Position numbers and translations under genes: made by a program. The notes under the pieces are model-generated. The model was not told the origin of the DNA and ran no database searches. It saw nothing but the letters and a program-made list of their open reading frames with translations. Below, piece after piece: positions 1 through 6,056 of a stretch of 9,783 nt of DNA; the first letter of the stretch is position 1, and the number at the start of each line of letters is the position of its first letter. The DNA lies in NCBI GenBank assembly GCA_964441445.1, contig CAYTYO010000025.1, positions 1 to 9,783 on the forward strand, read 5' to 3'. Source of the DNA: XYB1-FULL-44-23 sp964441445. GTDB lineage: Bacteria; Patescibacteriota; Microgenomatia; CAZETR01; Amesbacteraceae.

Positions 1-1148
1 CCTTTTTTATCATCAGAGACCAAAATATCTCCGTTTTTTATCTGTAAAATATCTACCGGCCGTCCCCAGACATTCTGCTTATCATCCAGCCACCCTTCGG
101 CAAATACCTGATAATTTATTGCCTTTCCGTCAGTTATATCCACTGTAGAAATCCGGTATCCGATGGGTACTTTTCTATTCCATGAGCCGTGCTCCGCGAT
201 AAATATTTTATTGTCAATAAACTTCATCCCTAATGCCGCCCCGTGTGGTGCCAGTTTTATCTCCGGCGGAGTGTAGTCATTGCATGATCGGCCTTTCCCA
301 TACTCCGGGTCGGGCAAATTTCCCTGGTGGCAAAATGGGTAGCCGAAATGCTGATCGCTTTTTTCAACCCGGTTTAATTCATCTGTCGGCAGATCATCAC
401 CCAACAGATCACGTCCGTTATCCGTAAACCACAGTTTTCCGTCAACAGGGTTCCAGGCAAAACCGACAGTATTTCTTACTCCCCTGGCCACAACCTCCCA
501 CCCGGTACCGTCGGAATTGATTCTGTTAATTGTGGCGTAAGGATCATTGATTTGGCAGATATTACACGGCGCACCTATCGGTACATACAATTTTCCGTCA
601 GGGCCGAACGCAATATACTTCCATCCGTGCTGTTTATCCCGCGGTAATTTGTCATACACCACCTCGTATTTAGGTTTATTCCGGAAATTATTTTCAATAT
701 TCGCAAACTTTATTATTCGCGAATTCTCAGCTACATACAGATCACCGTTTTGCACGGCTACTCCGTTTGGACTGTCCAAATTTGTGGCAATAACCACACT
801 GTTATCGGCCTTTCCGTCCTGATTATTATCAGTCAGGGCATATAACTTCCCGGTATCCTTTGTCCCTACAAATATTGTTCCCGCCGGTCCTATTGTCAGC
901 GATCTGGCGCCTGGCACGTCATCGGCAAAATATCTGATTTCATACCCGGGAGCGAGTTTTATTTTTCCGGCAAGCTGTTTATCCGCTTCATTAATTTCAG
1001 TTGGTTTTACTGTATCTGTTGCAGTTTCACTCGGGAACTCATCCTTTTTCTGCCCGTCCGCACCATATTTGTTTTTGGAAATTGTCTGCCACCCGGAAAT
1101 TACTATTAATAGTATTACTCCTGTTGCTATCGCGAGTTTAATTTTCAT
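1..1148 (-). CDS. PQQ-type sugar (glucose/sorbosone) dehydrogenase, 3' end cut off by window edge
   Basis: Translating the minus strand from the ATG at 1148 gives 382 uninterrupted codons to the window edge. Residues 5-18 are a hydrophobic N-terminal segment (signal or anchor), then a low-complexity spacer to about 55, then a six-bladed beta-propeller of the soluble PQQ glucose/sorbosone dehydrogenase family. Family signatures are GPDGKLYV (182-189), the C-N-I-C pair (195-198), RGVRNTVGF (222-230), FTDNGRD (241-247), the Cys pair C273/C289, EHGSWNR (319-325) and VWGRPVD (360-366). H174 and R225-N226 match the catalytic His and PQQ-binding Arg-Asn of this family. The reading ends at DILVSDDKK, normally followed by only about 10 residues, so nearly the whole protein is present. 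The family oxidises aldoses outside the membrane, but many homologues have no proven substrate and no PQQ biosynthesis genes are visible. The start overlaps the end of the LCP gene by 11 bp, indicating translational coupling. Confidence 0.88.
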   Translation of the reverse strand, partial: MKIKLAIATGVILLIVISGWQTISKNKYGADGQKKDEFPSETATDTVKPTEINEADKQLAGKIKLAPGYEIRYFADDVPGARSLTIGPAGTIFVGTKDTGKLYALTDNNQDGKADNSVVIATNLDSPNGVAVQNGDLYVAENSRIIKFANIENNFRNKPKYEVVYDKLPRDKQHGWKYIAFGPDGKLYVPIGAPCNICQINDPYATINRINSDGTGWEVVARGVRNTVGFAWNPVDGKLWFTDNGRDLLGDDLPTDELNRVEKSDQHFGYPFCHQGNLPDPEYGKGRSCNDYTPPEIKLAPHGAALGMKFIDNKIFIAEHGSWNRKVPIGYRISTVDITDGKAINYQVFAEGWLDDKQNVWGRPVDILQIKNGDILVSDDKK

Positions 1149-2478
1149 TTCCCACGGTCACCACCACATTATAATTTCCTGTAGCTGCGGTTTCAGATTC
1201 ATTGGTTTGATCCACGCCGAACAAAGTTTTTAGTTTATTCAATTCCTCACTTTTAATATTCGTATCAAAAATTGTGATTTTTGTTTGCGTCACGTTAGTG
1301 ACACTGGCATTTCTGGTTCCCACAACTTTCAAACCCAGGCCTTTAATTTTTTCCGCGGCTTGTTGCGCCAGTTTAGGTGTACTGGTTCCGTTTTCTACCA
1401 TAACCGCAAGGCTATCAGGAACCGGTTTTGTCGCCAGTTGAGTGGCTATCCATGTCTGCACCTCGAGCCAATTATCCTTTCCTGCTTTAGGTATTAGAAT
1501 AAATTGTCCCTCGCGTGACTGTGAATTTACCAGGTAGTTCTCGTCCGTAATTGCCAGATTTGCAATCGTGTATTTCGATATTGCACCGGCCTGTGCCAGC
1601 AGTAATCTGGCCTCATCCAGAGAAAAATCAGTTCGCACGTCTCCGCCCAAACTGTTAACAAACGGAATTACCGAGCCCAAAAAATTAATCGATAATATTT
1701 TTTGTTTCACCGCCACAATCAGGTTCCGCTGGCGCCTGGCCCGGCCAAAATCATTCCCGTCCTGAGCTGAGTGGCGTGACCTGACATATTCCAGTGCCGT
1801 TTCACCGTTCATATGTGTTACCCCAGCGTCAAAATGCAGTTGTTTATATCGGCAGGGGAATATTAATTCCGGATTCTTGGTCGCGGCAGCAGTGGCAGTA
1901 ATCTCCGGCAGTTCAGCCGGATCGTGTCCGCACAAATCTTCTTCTTTTCCTTCGACCGGGTACTGGAAGTCATCAAAAGTTATATCCACCTTTACATCTA
2001 CCCCACCTAAAGTATCGATCGTCCGGGTAAAGCCTGCAAAACTGACGCTTATAAACCGGTCAATATTCACGCCCGTTACCTGAGATACTGCGTCCATTGC
2101 TGCTCTGCCCGCAGTGGCCGCTCCCTCCTTTATCGCCAGACTGTAATACGAATTGATTTTTTTCTCACCCACCCAAATATCCCGCGGAATGGAGATAAGT
2201 GTGGTCTTAGCCAAGACGGGATCAATACTAGCCACCATAATTGTGTCAGTCAGATATGTGCCGTCATGGTCACCCCCTCCGTATCCCAGAAGTAGGACAT
2301 TTATCGGTTTTTTCAAATCCAGCTTTTCCGCGATGGTATTGTCATATTTCGGCCCGTCTTCAGGAGGTGTTCTCACAAATACTTTTCCCGTCAGATTTCG
2401 AAACCACCATATCCCGCCGGCCGCAAGAATAATAATTACTGCCAATATTGCCGCACTGATTTTTCTTTTTCTGGTCAT
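1138..2478 (-). CDS. LytR-CpsA-Psr (LCP) family glycopolymer transferase with C-terminal LytR_C domain
   Basis: 446 aa from the ATG at 2478; a TTG one codon upstream (2481) is possible but less likely. A short basic N-terminus precedes one membrane segment (about 8-26), so the rest is extracytoplasmic. The LCP domain spans about 58-300: VLLLGYGGG (61-69), D78 in LTDT, SIPRD with R99/D100, YVRSRH with R233/R235, and D243, R246 and RRQR at 248-251. These are the pyrophosphate- and metal-binding Asp/Arg residues of LCP enzymes. An insertion at about 175-212 carries C183 and C209, a possible disulfide. A LytR_C domain follows (about 356-444, starting VMVENGTSTP). LCP proteins move lipid-linked glycopolymers onto peptidoglycan or another surface acceptor; the exact polymer cannot be read here. 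It lies 19 bp after the PD-(D/E)XK gene and overlaps the next gene, so it is the middle of a three-gene operon. No clear ribosome binding site is seen. Confidence 0.93.
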   Translation of the reverse strand: MTRKRKISAAILAVIIILAAGGIWWFRNLTGKVFVRTPPEDGPKYDNTIAEKLDLKKPINVLLLGYGGGDHDGTYLTDTIMVASIDPVLAKTTLISIPRDIWVGEKKINSYYSLAIKEGAATAGRAAMDAVSQVTGVNIDRFISVSFAGFTRTIDTLGGVDVKVDITFDDFQYPVEGKEEDLCGHDPAELPEITATAAATKNPELIFPCRYKQLHFDAGVTHMNGETALEYVRSRHSAQDGNDFGRARRQRNLIVAVKQKILSINFLGSVIPFVNSLGGDVRTDFSLDEARLLLAQAGAISKYTIANLAITDENYLVNSQSREGQFILIPKAGKDNWLEVQTWIATQLATKPVPDSLAVMVENGTSTPKLAQQAAEKIKGLGLKVVGTRNASVTNVTQTKITIFDTNIKSEELNKLKTLFGVDQTNESETAATGNYNVVVTVGNEN

Positions 2479-2497
2479 CAAGTCTGTTTATGAACAT

Positions 2498-3169
2498 CTA
2501 AAACGGGATATCATCAGTTGCCGGGTGAGCCAATTTTTCTCCCAGGTGCCGGTAAGCACACCATACACAATCTGGATTTTCTGGCGGTGTTGGTCCGGCC
2601 AACAAATCGTCAATTTCTCGCATAAAATCTAAGAAAGACTGCATTTCCTGCGGTACTTCCATCCATGTCGGAGAAAAATCCACCGCCGCGCAGTTGTTTT
2701 CATATCTTACTGCATCCGGATACACTATGATAAGCCCCATTTTGGAGACCTGAACTGGTTCACCCGTTTTTGGATTTTCCAATGCATATTTATAAGTTTG
2801 CAGTTGTGTTCTGTACTTTTCCGCTTTTTCTGCCGATGGCTGGCTGATTTTAAAATCAATCACCAGCAATGTGTCGTCAGGTTGTCGCACCAACAGATCA
2901 TATTTACCTTTCAAGTATAAGTTTGTTCCCGGCACTGCTACCGACTCCAACCATCCTTCCTGACTTTCCACTATTCCGTCTGGCATATTCACAGACAGAG
3001 TTTTTAAACTCTTCCCGATAAGTCCGCCTTGTAATCTCGAATTTATCGCTCCGAAAACTCCGGGCATCGGCGAACTAGGGCGTCTTATCCCGTTTTTAAT
3101 CTTCAGCACAAAACAATGCTTGCACTCTTCGTATAGATAGGCAAAATCGGATGGGGTTAACTTATACAT
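2498..3169 (-). CDS. PD-(D/E)XK nuclease-superfamily protein, Cas4/RecB-like, with paired Cys motifs
   Basis: 223 aa from the ATG at 3169; an in-frame ATG at 3178 would add three residues. The inner start is preferred because a perfect TATAAT lies exactly 7 nt upstream of it and overlaps the outer ATG. The core shows D91 (GKYDLLV, 88-94), then D105-F-K107 in VIDFKIS, then the RecB-type Q122-L-Q-T-Y126. This is the order D...(D/E)xK...QxxxY of RecB-family nucleases, including Cas4. An N-terminal C16-x2-C19 and a C-terminal C201-x2-C204 frame the domain, in the way Cas4/AddB-like proteins hold an iron-sulfur cluster. A cluster here is inference: Cas4 usually has one N-terminal and three C-terminal Cys. 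A role in DNA end processing or repair is plausible, but its operon partners are envelope genes, so function is unassigned. No CRISPR array or cas1/cas2 is nearby. Confidence 0.8.
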   Translation of the reverse strand: MYKLTPSDFAYLYEECKHCFVLKIKNGIRRPSSPMPGVFGAINSRLQGGLIGKSLKTLSVNMPDGIVESQEGWLESVAVPGTNLYLKGKYDLLVRQPDDTLLVIDFKISQPSAEKAEKYRTQLQTYKYALENPKTGEPVQVSKMGLIIVYPDAVRYENNCAAVDFSPTWMEVPQEMQSFLDFMREIDDLLAGPTPPENPDCVWCAYRHLGEKLAHPATDDIPF

Positions 3170-3176
3170 TCGCCAC

Positions 3177-3182
3177 ATTATA
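3177..3182 (-). promoter_or_regulatory. -10 element for the PD-(D/E)XK/LCP/dehydrogenase operon
   Basis: Read on the minus strand this is a perfect TATAAT, followed by 7 nt and then the ATG at 3169. Transcription starting about 7 nt after the -10 would begin at or next to that ATG, giving a leaderless mRNA. No good -35 or Shine-Dalgarno was found. Confidence 0.5.
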
Positions 3183-3196
3183 TATTACGCGAATAT
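3182..3196. promoter_or_regulatory. Inverted repeat ATATT-N5-AATAT between divergent genes (possible operator)
   Basis: Perfect 5-bp arms around ACGCG sit between the -10 elements of the two divergent genes, adjoining or overlapping both promoter regions. In AT-rich DNA such a short repeat can arise by chance, so the operator role is only a suggestion. Confidence 0.2.
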
Positions 3197-3200
3197 GGTA

Positions 3201-3206
3201 TATATT
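3201..3206 (+). promoter_or_regulatory. -10 element for the HlyD-like gene
   Basis: TATATT (5 of 6 matches to TATAAT) lies 14 nt before the ATG at 3221. The predicted leader is only about 8 nt. An AGAAGG stretch ends one base before the ATG, too close for a normal Shine-Dalgarno. The element also covers the TTG at 3206, which argues against that codon as the start. Confidence 0.35.
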
Positions 3207-3220
3207 TGAATAAAGAAGGT

Positions 3221-3898
3221 ATGCCGGATACTAAATCACTTTTAGGCATAATTCAGGCTGATACCATCGAAGCCAGGTTCGCTTTCTCTGGTCAGGTTTC
3301 GGCCCTCCTTGTCCACCCCGGTGACGAGGTAAAAGTAGGTCAGATTTTAGCTCGGATTGATACAAAAATTCTTCAGGCCGAACTGGACAAAGAATTAGCT
3401 GATTATGAGCGTACTCGCGCTGATTTTGAGATTTATGTCAAAAAGGCAGGGGAACCCGCTGACGATTTCGCCAAGTTTGAAAAAATTCAAAAACAAGCCT
3501 CACTTAATTCCTCGGTTAAATCAGTTGAACTGGCTAAATTCCGTCTTGACCAGACCAGTCTGGTTTCACCGGTTCGCGGGATTGTGGTTGATGTCGGAGG
3601 ATTGCGTCAGGGCTTGTATGCTACTCCGGGGGCCAACCCCATAAAAATACTTGATTTAAACTCGACCATCTTTTCGGTTACTCCTTCATGGTCACAGCTC
3701 AAAGAATTTCAGTCCCATACCGGACACATCCTGCACCTTGATGATACAGGTGAGCAGGTTACTGCCACAATCTTGTCTTTTATCCCGCCCCAGACAGCCA
3801 AGGATAAACCGCAGTTGAACTTTAGTTTTTCCTCCGCACATCCTGTTTATCCCGGTATGTCGGGTTCTGTTTCATTAGGGGATACAGTTAGGCCATAA
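3221..3898 (+). CDS. HlyD/RND-type adaptor-like protein (biotin-lipoyl plus beta-barrel), no membrane anchor
   Basis: 225 aa from the ATG at 3221. A first lipoyl half is seen at about 17-50, with GQVSALLVHPGDEV followed by VGQILARID. A helical, charged coiled-coil hairpin spans about 50-110. The second lipoyl half, about 111-145, contains TSLVSPVRGIVVDV and the typical PG turn. A beta-barrel-like C-terminal part follows, ending YPGMSGSVSL. This is the order of membrane-fusion (periplasmic adaptor) proteins of RND, ABC and HlyD systems. Those usually exceed 300 aa and begin with a signal peptide or membrane helix. Here there is none in the window: upstream sequence to 3179 adds no hydrophobic segment. 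It may be anchored otherwise, be intracellular, or have an unusual start. It is transcribed divergently from the LCP operon, and its last 24 bp overlap the 3' end of the transglycosylase gene on the other strand. An ABC exporter lies 0.5 kb away but is not co-transcribed. Confidence 0.75.
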   Translation: MPDTKSLLGIIQADTIEARFAFSGQVSALLVHPGDEVKVGQILARIDTKILQAELDKELADYERTRADFEIYVKKAGEPADDFAKFEKIQKQASLNSSVKSVELAKFRLDQTSLVSPVRGIVVDVGGLRQGLYATPGANPIKILDLNSTIFSVTPSWSQLKEFQSHTGHILHLDDTGEQVTATILSFIPPQTAKDKPQLNFSFSSAHPVYPGMSGSVSLGDTVRP

Positions 3899-4393
3899 AT
3901 ACGTTTTTCCGGCGGCTACAAGATATACGGCCGTTTTTACCGCCTCCTGAGCATCAAACATGAGATAGGGCTCAGGATTTTCACCCATCAGCTTGCGGTA
4001 ACTTTTCCACGTCGCTGGCGCAAATTGAAATAGACCTCCGTAAATGTAATTTTTAGCCGCCGGGTTAAACCCGGACTCGCAGATGGCAATATGCCGTATT
4101 TTATTTGGGTCAACTCCTTTTTCCCGGGAATATTTTTCAATCATCTGATAAATCTGTTCCGATGTATATTTTGGTACTACCGGAGTTGGTGTCGGTTTAA
4201 CTGTCGGAGCTGGCGTTCTAGTAGGTATTGGGGTTGCTGTTGGTATTGGTGTTGGGCTGGCAGTCGGGACTGTGGACACAGTAATCGTCGGCGTCGGAAT
4301 TATTACCGGCGGTGAAGATTGTGTTTTAAATCCTCCGGTTGTCCAGACTGTTATCGCCGCAGACACAATAATTATTGGAGTTCGGTATGTCAT
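3875..4393 (-). CDS. Secreted SLT-type lytic transglycosylase with Pro/Thr-rich stalk
   Basis: 172 aa. A short hydrophobic N-terminus (5-20) serves as signal or anchor. A Pro/Thr-rich stalk of about 45 residues (29-74) would span the wall. The rest is a compact SLT (lysozyme-like) domain from about 76 to the end. The expected catalytic Glu is E106 in AICESGFNP (103-111), and YGGLFQFAPATW (118-129) is the next conserved SLT block. C105 and C169 could form a disulfide. Enzymes of this fold cut peptidoglycan between MurNAc and GlcNAc, leaving anhydro-MurNAc, for wall remodelling or insertion of surface machinery. The domain is small, as is usual in reduced genomes. It follows the ABC exporter stop by 15 bp on the same strand, so the two are probably co-transcribed. 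No strong ribosome binding site is visible. Its stop lies inside the convergent adaptor gene. Confidence 0.87.
   Translation of the reverse strand: MTYRTPIIIVSAAITVWTTGGFKTQSSPPVIIPTPTITVSTVPTASPTPIPTATPIPTRTPAPTVKPTPTPVVPKYTSEQIYQMIEKYSREKGVDPNKIRHIAICESGFNPAAKNYIYGGLFQFAPATWKSYRKLMGENPEPYLMFDAQEAVKTAVYLVAAGKTYLWPNCIP
4172..4309 (-). repeat. Low-complexity Pro/Thr-repeat coding segment (stalk of the transglycosylase)
   Basis: Degenerate PTPT/PTATPIPT units (residues 29-74) are encoded here, and the plus strand reads as repeated GTTGGTATTGGT-like triplets. It is a protein linker, not a DNA regulatory repeat, and may vary in length between strains. Confidence 0.7.
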
Positions 4394-4408
4394 ATACCAG
4401 ACTTGCCA

Positions 4409-5980
4409 TTAAGCGAGCTCAAATCCCTCTAGCAGTTTTTTATTTCCCTCAATCTGATATCGCAATAGATCGGAATATACCCCCGGAACTGCAGCCAGTT
4501 CTTTGGGTGTTCCCATCTGGACGATTTTCCCTTCATCCAGCACCATTACCTTATCAGCGTCCTGCAATGTCGAGAACCTGTGCGCAATAATAATTACCAG
4601 TTTATCTGCCATTAATTTTTGCATGGCCGTCTGCACATCCGATTCTGATTTTGCGTCCAGACTGCTCGTAGCTTCATCAAGAATAAGTATCGGCGCTTTT
4701 TTCAATATTGCCCTGGCAATCTGTATCCGTTGTTTTTGTCCTCCCGATAACTTTAAGCCGCGTTCACCTACCTCAGTATCAACTCCATGGGGTAGCTTGT
4801 TAACAAATTCGCTTGCATTAGCAGCCTTTATCGCTTGACTTACCTCCCGGTCATCGGCTTTTGTCCCGTAAGTAACGTTGTATCTCACGCTGGACGAAAA
4901 CAATTCGTTGTCCTGAAAAACCAGGGCAATGTTCTTTCTCACGGATTCAAAATCCAGGTGCGAATATGGCTTGCCGGAAATAAATATTTCCCCCGAGCTG
5001 GGTTCATACAGTTTTAATAGTAAATTTGTAATCGTCGATTTTCCGGCCCCCGAATGTCCGACCAAGGCCACTTTTTCTCCCGGTTTAATTGCAAACGATA
5101 CTTTATCCAATATAGTTCCGGAGTCTTTATAGTGGAAAGTTACGTCCCGAAACTCCAACGACGGTTTCTCCCATTTTCTGCTCTGTTTACCCGTAGAAAA
5201 CTTTTCACTTTCCGGCAATTCCAGTATTTCAAAAAATTCACCCGATCCACTTTCCGCGTTTTGCAGCTGTGTGAGAATATACGACATGGCAAACAGCGGT
5301 CTTCGCGCCTGCATCACCAGTTGGATTATCAATACCATCTCACCGATACTCATTGTTCCCGAAAAAGTCTGGTAAAAAACCAGGATATTTATCCCCAGAA
5401 GAATAATCACCAGACTGAAATTGCGGAAGAAATCTATCCAGTGGTAGGTCGTGCTCTGCCGGGCATAAATCTTATTTACTTCTCCCAATGTTCCGGACAC
5501 GTAATTGTATTCACTTCGCTCAGTCAGGAAACCTTTNNNNNNNNNNNNNNNNNNNNNNNNNNNNNNNNNNNNNNNNNNNNNNNNNNNNNNNNNNNNNNNN
5601 NNNNNNNNNNNNNNNNNNNNNNNNNNNNNNNNNNNNGAATCAAAATACGTTTGCGGCAGCGATAGTACTTTGGCATAGAATTTTTCCGTCAGCAGTTTCC
5701 TTTGTTCCCCGGCAAAATGATCACCCATTCTTTCCGACCAGGCGGATATGATCACCCCGGCCAAATTAATACCAAAGGTCAACACCACCAACCAAATAAG
5801 TTTTTCCAAATTACCCGATCCGTTACCCGAAACCTGGGCCACGATATTGTCGACAATCAGTTTAGACACCAGCGGCGCGGCCAATTCCAACCCGGCGCTG
5901 ATGACAATCAGCACCACAATTACTCCCAGCACCCGGTACAGGGGTCGCGACACACGGACTATTTTTGCAATGTTTTTCAT
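4409..5980 (-). CDS. ABC exporter, fused membrane domain and ATPase (contains 100-N assembly gap)
   Basis: 523 aa as written, 34 of them unknown. TM1 lies at about 17-38, TM2 at 61-81, and the loop ends at TYFD (111-114) before the gap. After the gap come TM5 (about 184-203) and TM6 (about 212-236). The ATPase is complete: A-loop Y284, Walker A GHSGAGKST (308-316), Q-loop Q356, signature LSGGQ (411-415), Walker B ILILDE (431-436) with catalytic E436, D-loop SSLD (439-442) and H-loop H467. It is therefore a type IV half-transporter acting as a dimer (MsbA/lipid/peptide exporter type); the substrate cannot be told. TM3-TM4 fall in the gap. Compared with MsbA-like proteins about 105-110 residues should be there, so the real protein is near 595 aa. 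Both sides stay in one frame, so the true gap length should be 3n+1. The downstream transglycosylase gene begins 15 bp after its stop. Confidence 0.92.
   Translation of the reverse strand: MKNIAKIVRVSRPLYRVLGVIVVLIVISAGLELAAPLVSKLIVDNIVAQVSGNGSGNLEKLIWLVVLTFGINLAGVIISAWSERMGDHFAGEQRKLLTEKFYAKVLSLPQTYFDXXXXXXXXXXXXXXXXXXXXXXXXXXXXXXXXXXKGFLTERSEYNYVSGTLGEVNKIYARQSTTYHWIDFFRNFSLVIILLGINILVFYQTFSGTMSIGEMVLIIQLVMQARRPLFAMSYILTQLQNAESGSGEFFEILELPESEKFSTGKQSRKWEKPSLEFRDVTFHYKDSGTILDKVSFAIKPGEKVALVGHSGAGKSTITNLLLKLYEPSSGEIFISGKPYSHLDFESVRKNIALVFQDNELFSSSVRYNVTYGTKADDREVSQAIKAANASEFVNKLPHGVDTEVGERGLKLSGGQKQRIQIARAILKKAPILILDEATSSLDAKSESDVQTAMQKLMADKLVIIIAHRFSTLQDADKVMVLDEGKIVQMGTPKELAAVPGVYSDLLRYQIEGNKKLLEGFELA
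5537..5636. other. Assembly gap, 100 N
   Basis: Exactly 100 Ns, the usual placeholder for a scaffold gap of unknown size. It falls within the membrane domain of the ABC exporter. Judged from the family, about 300-330 nt should be missing, not 100. Confidence 0.97.
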
Positions 5981-5992
5981 TCCGTAATGAGC

Positions 5993-5998
5993 ATTATA
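5993..5998 (-). promoter_or_regulatory. -10 element for the ABC exporter/transglycosylase pair
   Basis: A perfect TATAAT on the minus strand, followed by 12 nt and the ATG at 5980, predicts a leader of only about 5-6 nt. There is no Shine-Dalgarno. The -35 region (about 6016-6021, GATGCA on the minus strand) matches the consensus poorly. Confidence 0.5.
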
Positions 5999-6002
5999 TC
6001 CC

Positions 6003-6026
6003 TGAGGTCCTCATTTGCATCTGCAA
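6003..6026. promoter_or_regulatory. Two adjacent inverted repeats between divergent promoters (possible operators)
   Basis: TGAGG-T-CCTCA (6003-6013) and TTGCA-TC-TGCAA (6015-6026) are both perfect 5-bp-arm inverted repeats one base apart. The second covers the expected -35 area of both the leftward and the rightward promoter, and the first lies in the leftward spacer. A regulator bound here could control the exporter and the zinc-ribbon gene together. The arms are short, so chance is not excluded. Confidence 0.3.
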
Positions 6027-6044
6027 TTTTTCCCCATTTCGGGT

Positions 6045-6050
6045 TATCAT
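6045..6050 (+). promoter_or_regulatory. -10 element for the zinc-ribbon gene
   Basis: TATCAT (5 of 6 to TATAAT) is followed by exactly 6 nt and the ATG at 6057, which places the expected transcription start on the A of the ATG (leaderless). No Shine-Dalgarno is present. Confidence 0.35.
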
Positions 6051-6056
6051 CATCAC

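Noticed and set aside
2153..2632. 159-codon plus-strand open frame
   Set aside because: It lies antisense across the LCP and PD-(D/E)XK genes, has no recognisable domain, and both minus-strand proteins are strongly supported.
2498..3169. CRISPR-associated Cas4
   Set aside because: The fold is Cas4-like, but no repeats, spacers or other cas genes are present and the operon partners are envelope genes.
3206..3220. TTG at 3206 as start of the HlyD-like gene
   Set aside because: It overlaps the best -10 hexamer (3201-3206), has no ribosome binding site, and the added five residues are not part of the lipoyl domain.
3899..3950. Intrinsic terminator after the adaptor gene
   Set aside because: GGCGG...CCGCC and ACGGCCGT-TTTTT occur, but the stems are weak or lack a loop and lie within the transglycosylase coding sequence.
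4172..4309. Tandem DNA repeat or CRISPR-like array
   Set aside because: The repetition comes from Pro/Thr codons of the stalk; units are degenerate and lack spacers.
5054..5665. 203-codon plus-strand open frame
   Set aside because: Antisense to the ABC exporter and running through the 100-N gap; the minus strand carries intact ATPase motifs.
6015..6056. Upstream ATG for the zinc-ribbon gene
   Set aside because: It lies upstream of the -10 and inside the inverted repeats; the extra residues have no resemblance to the repeat units.
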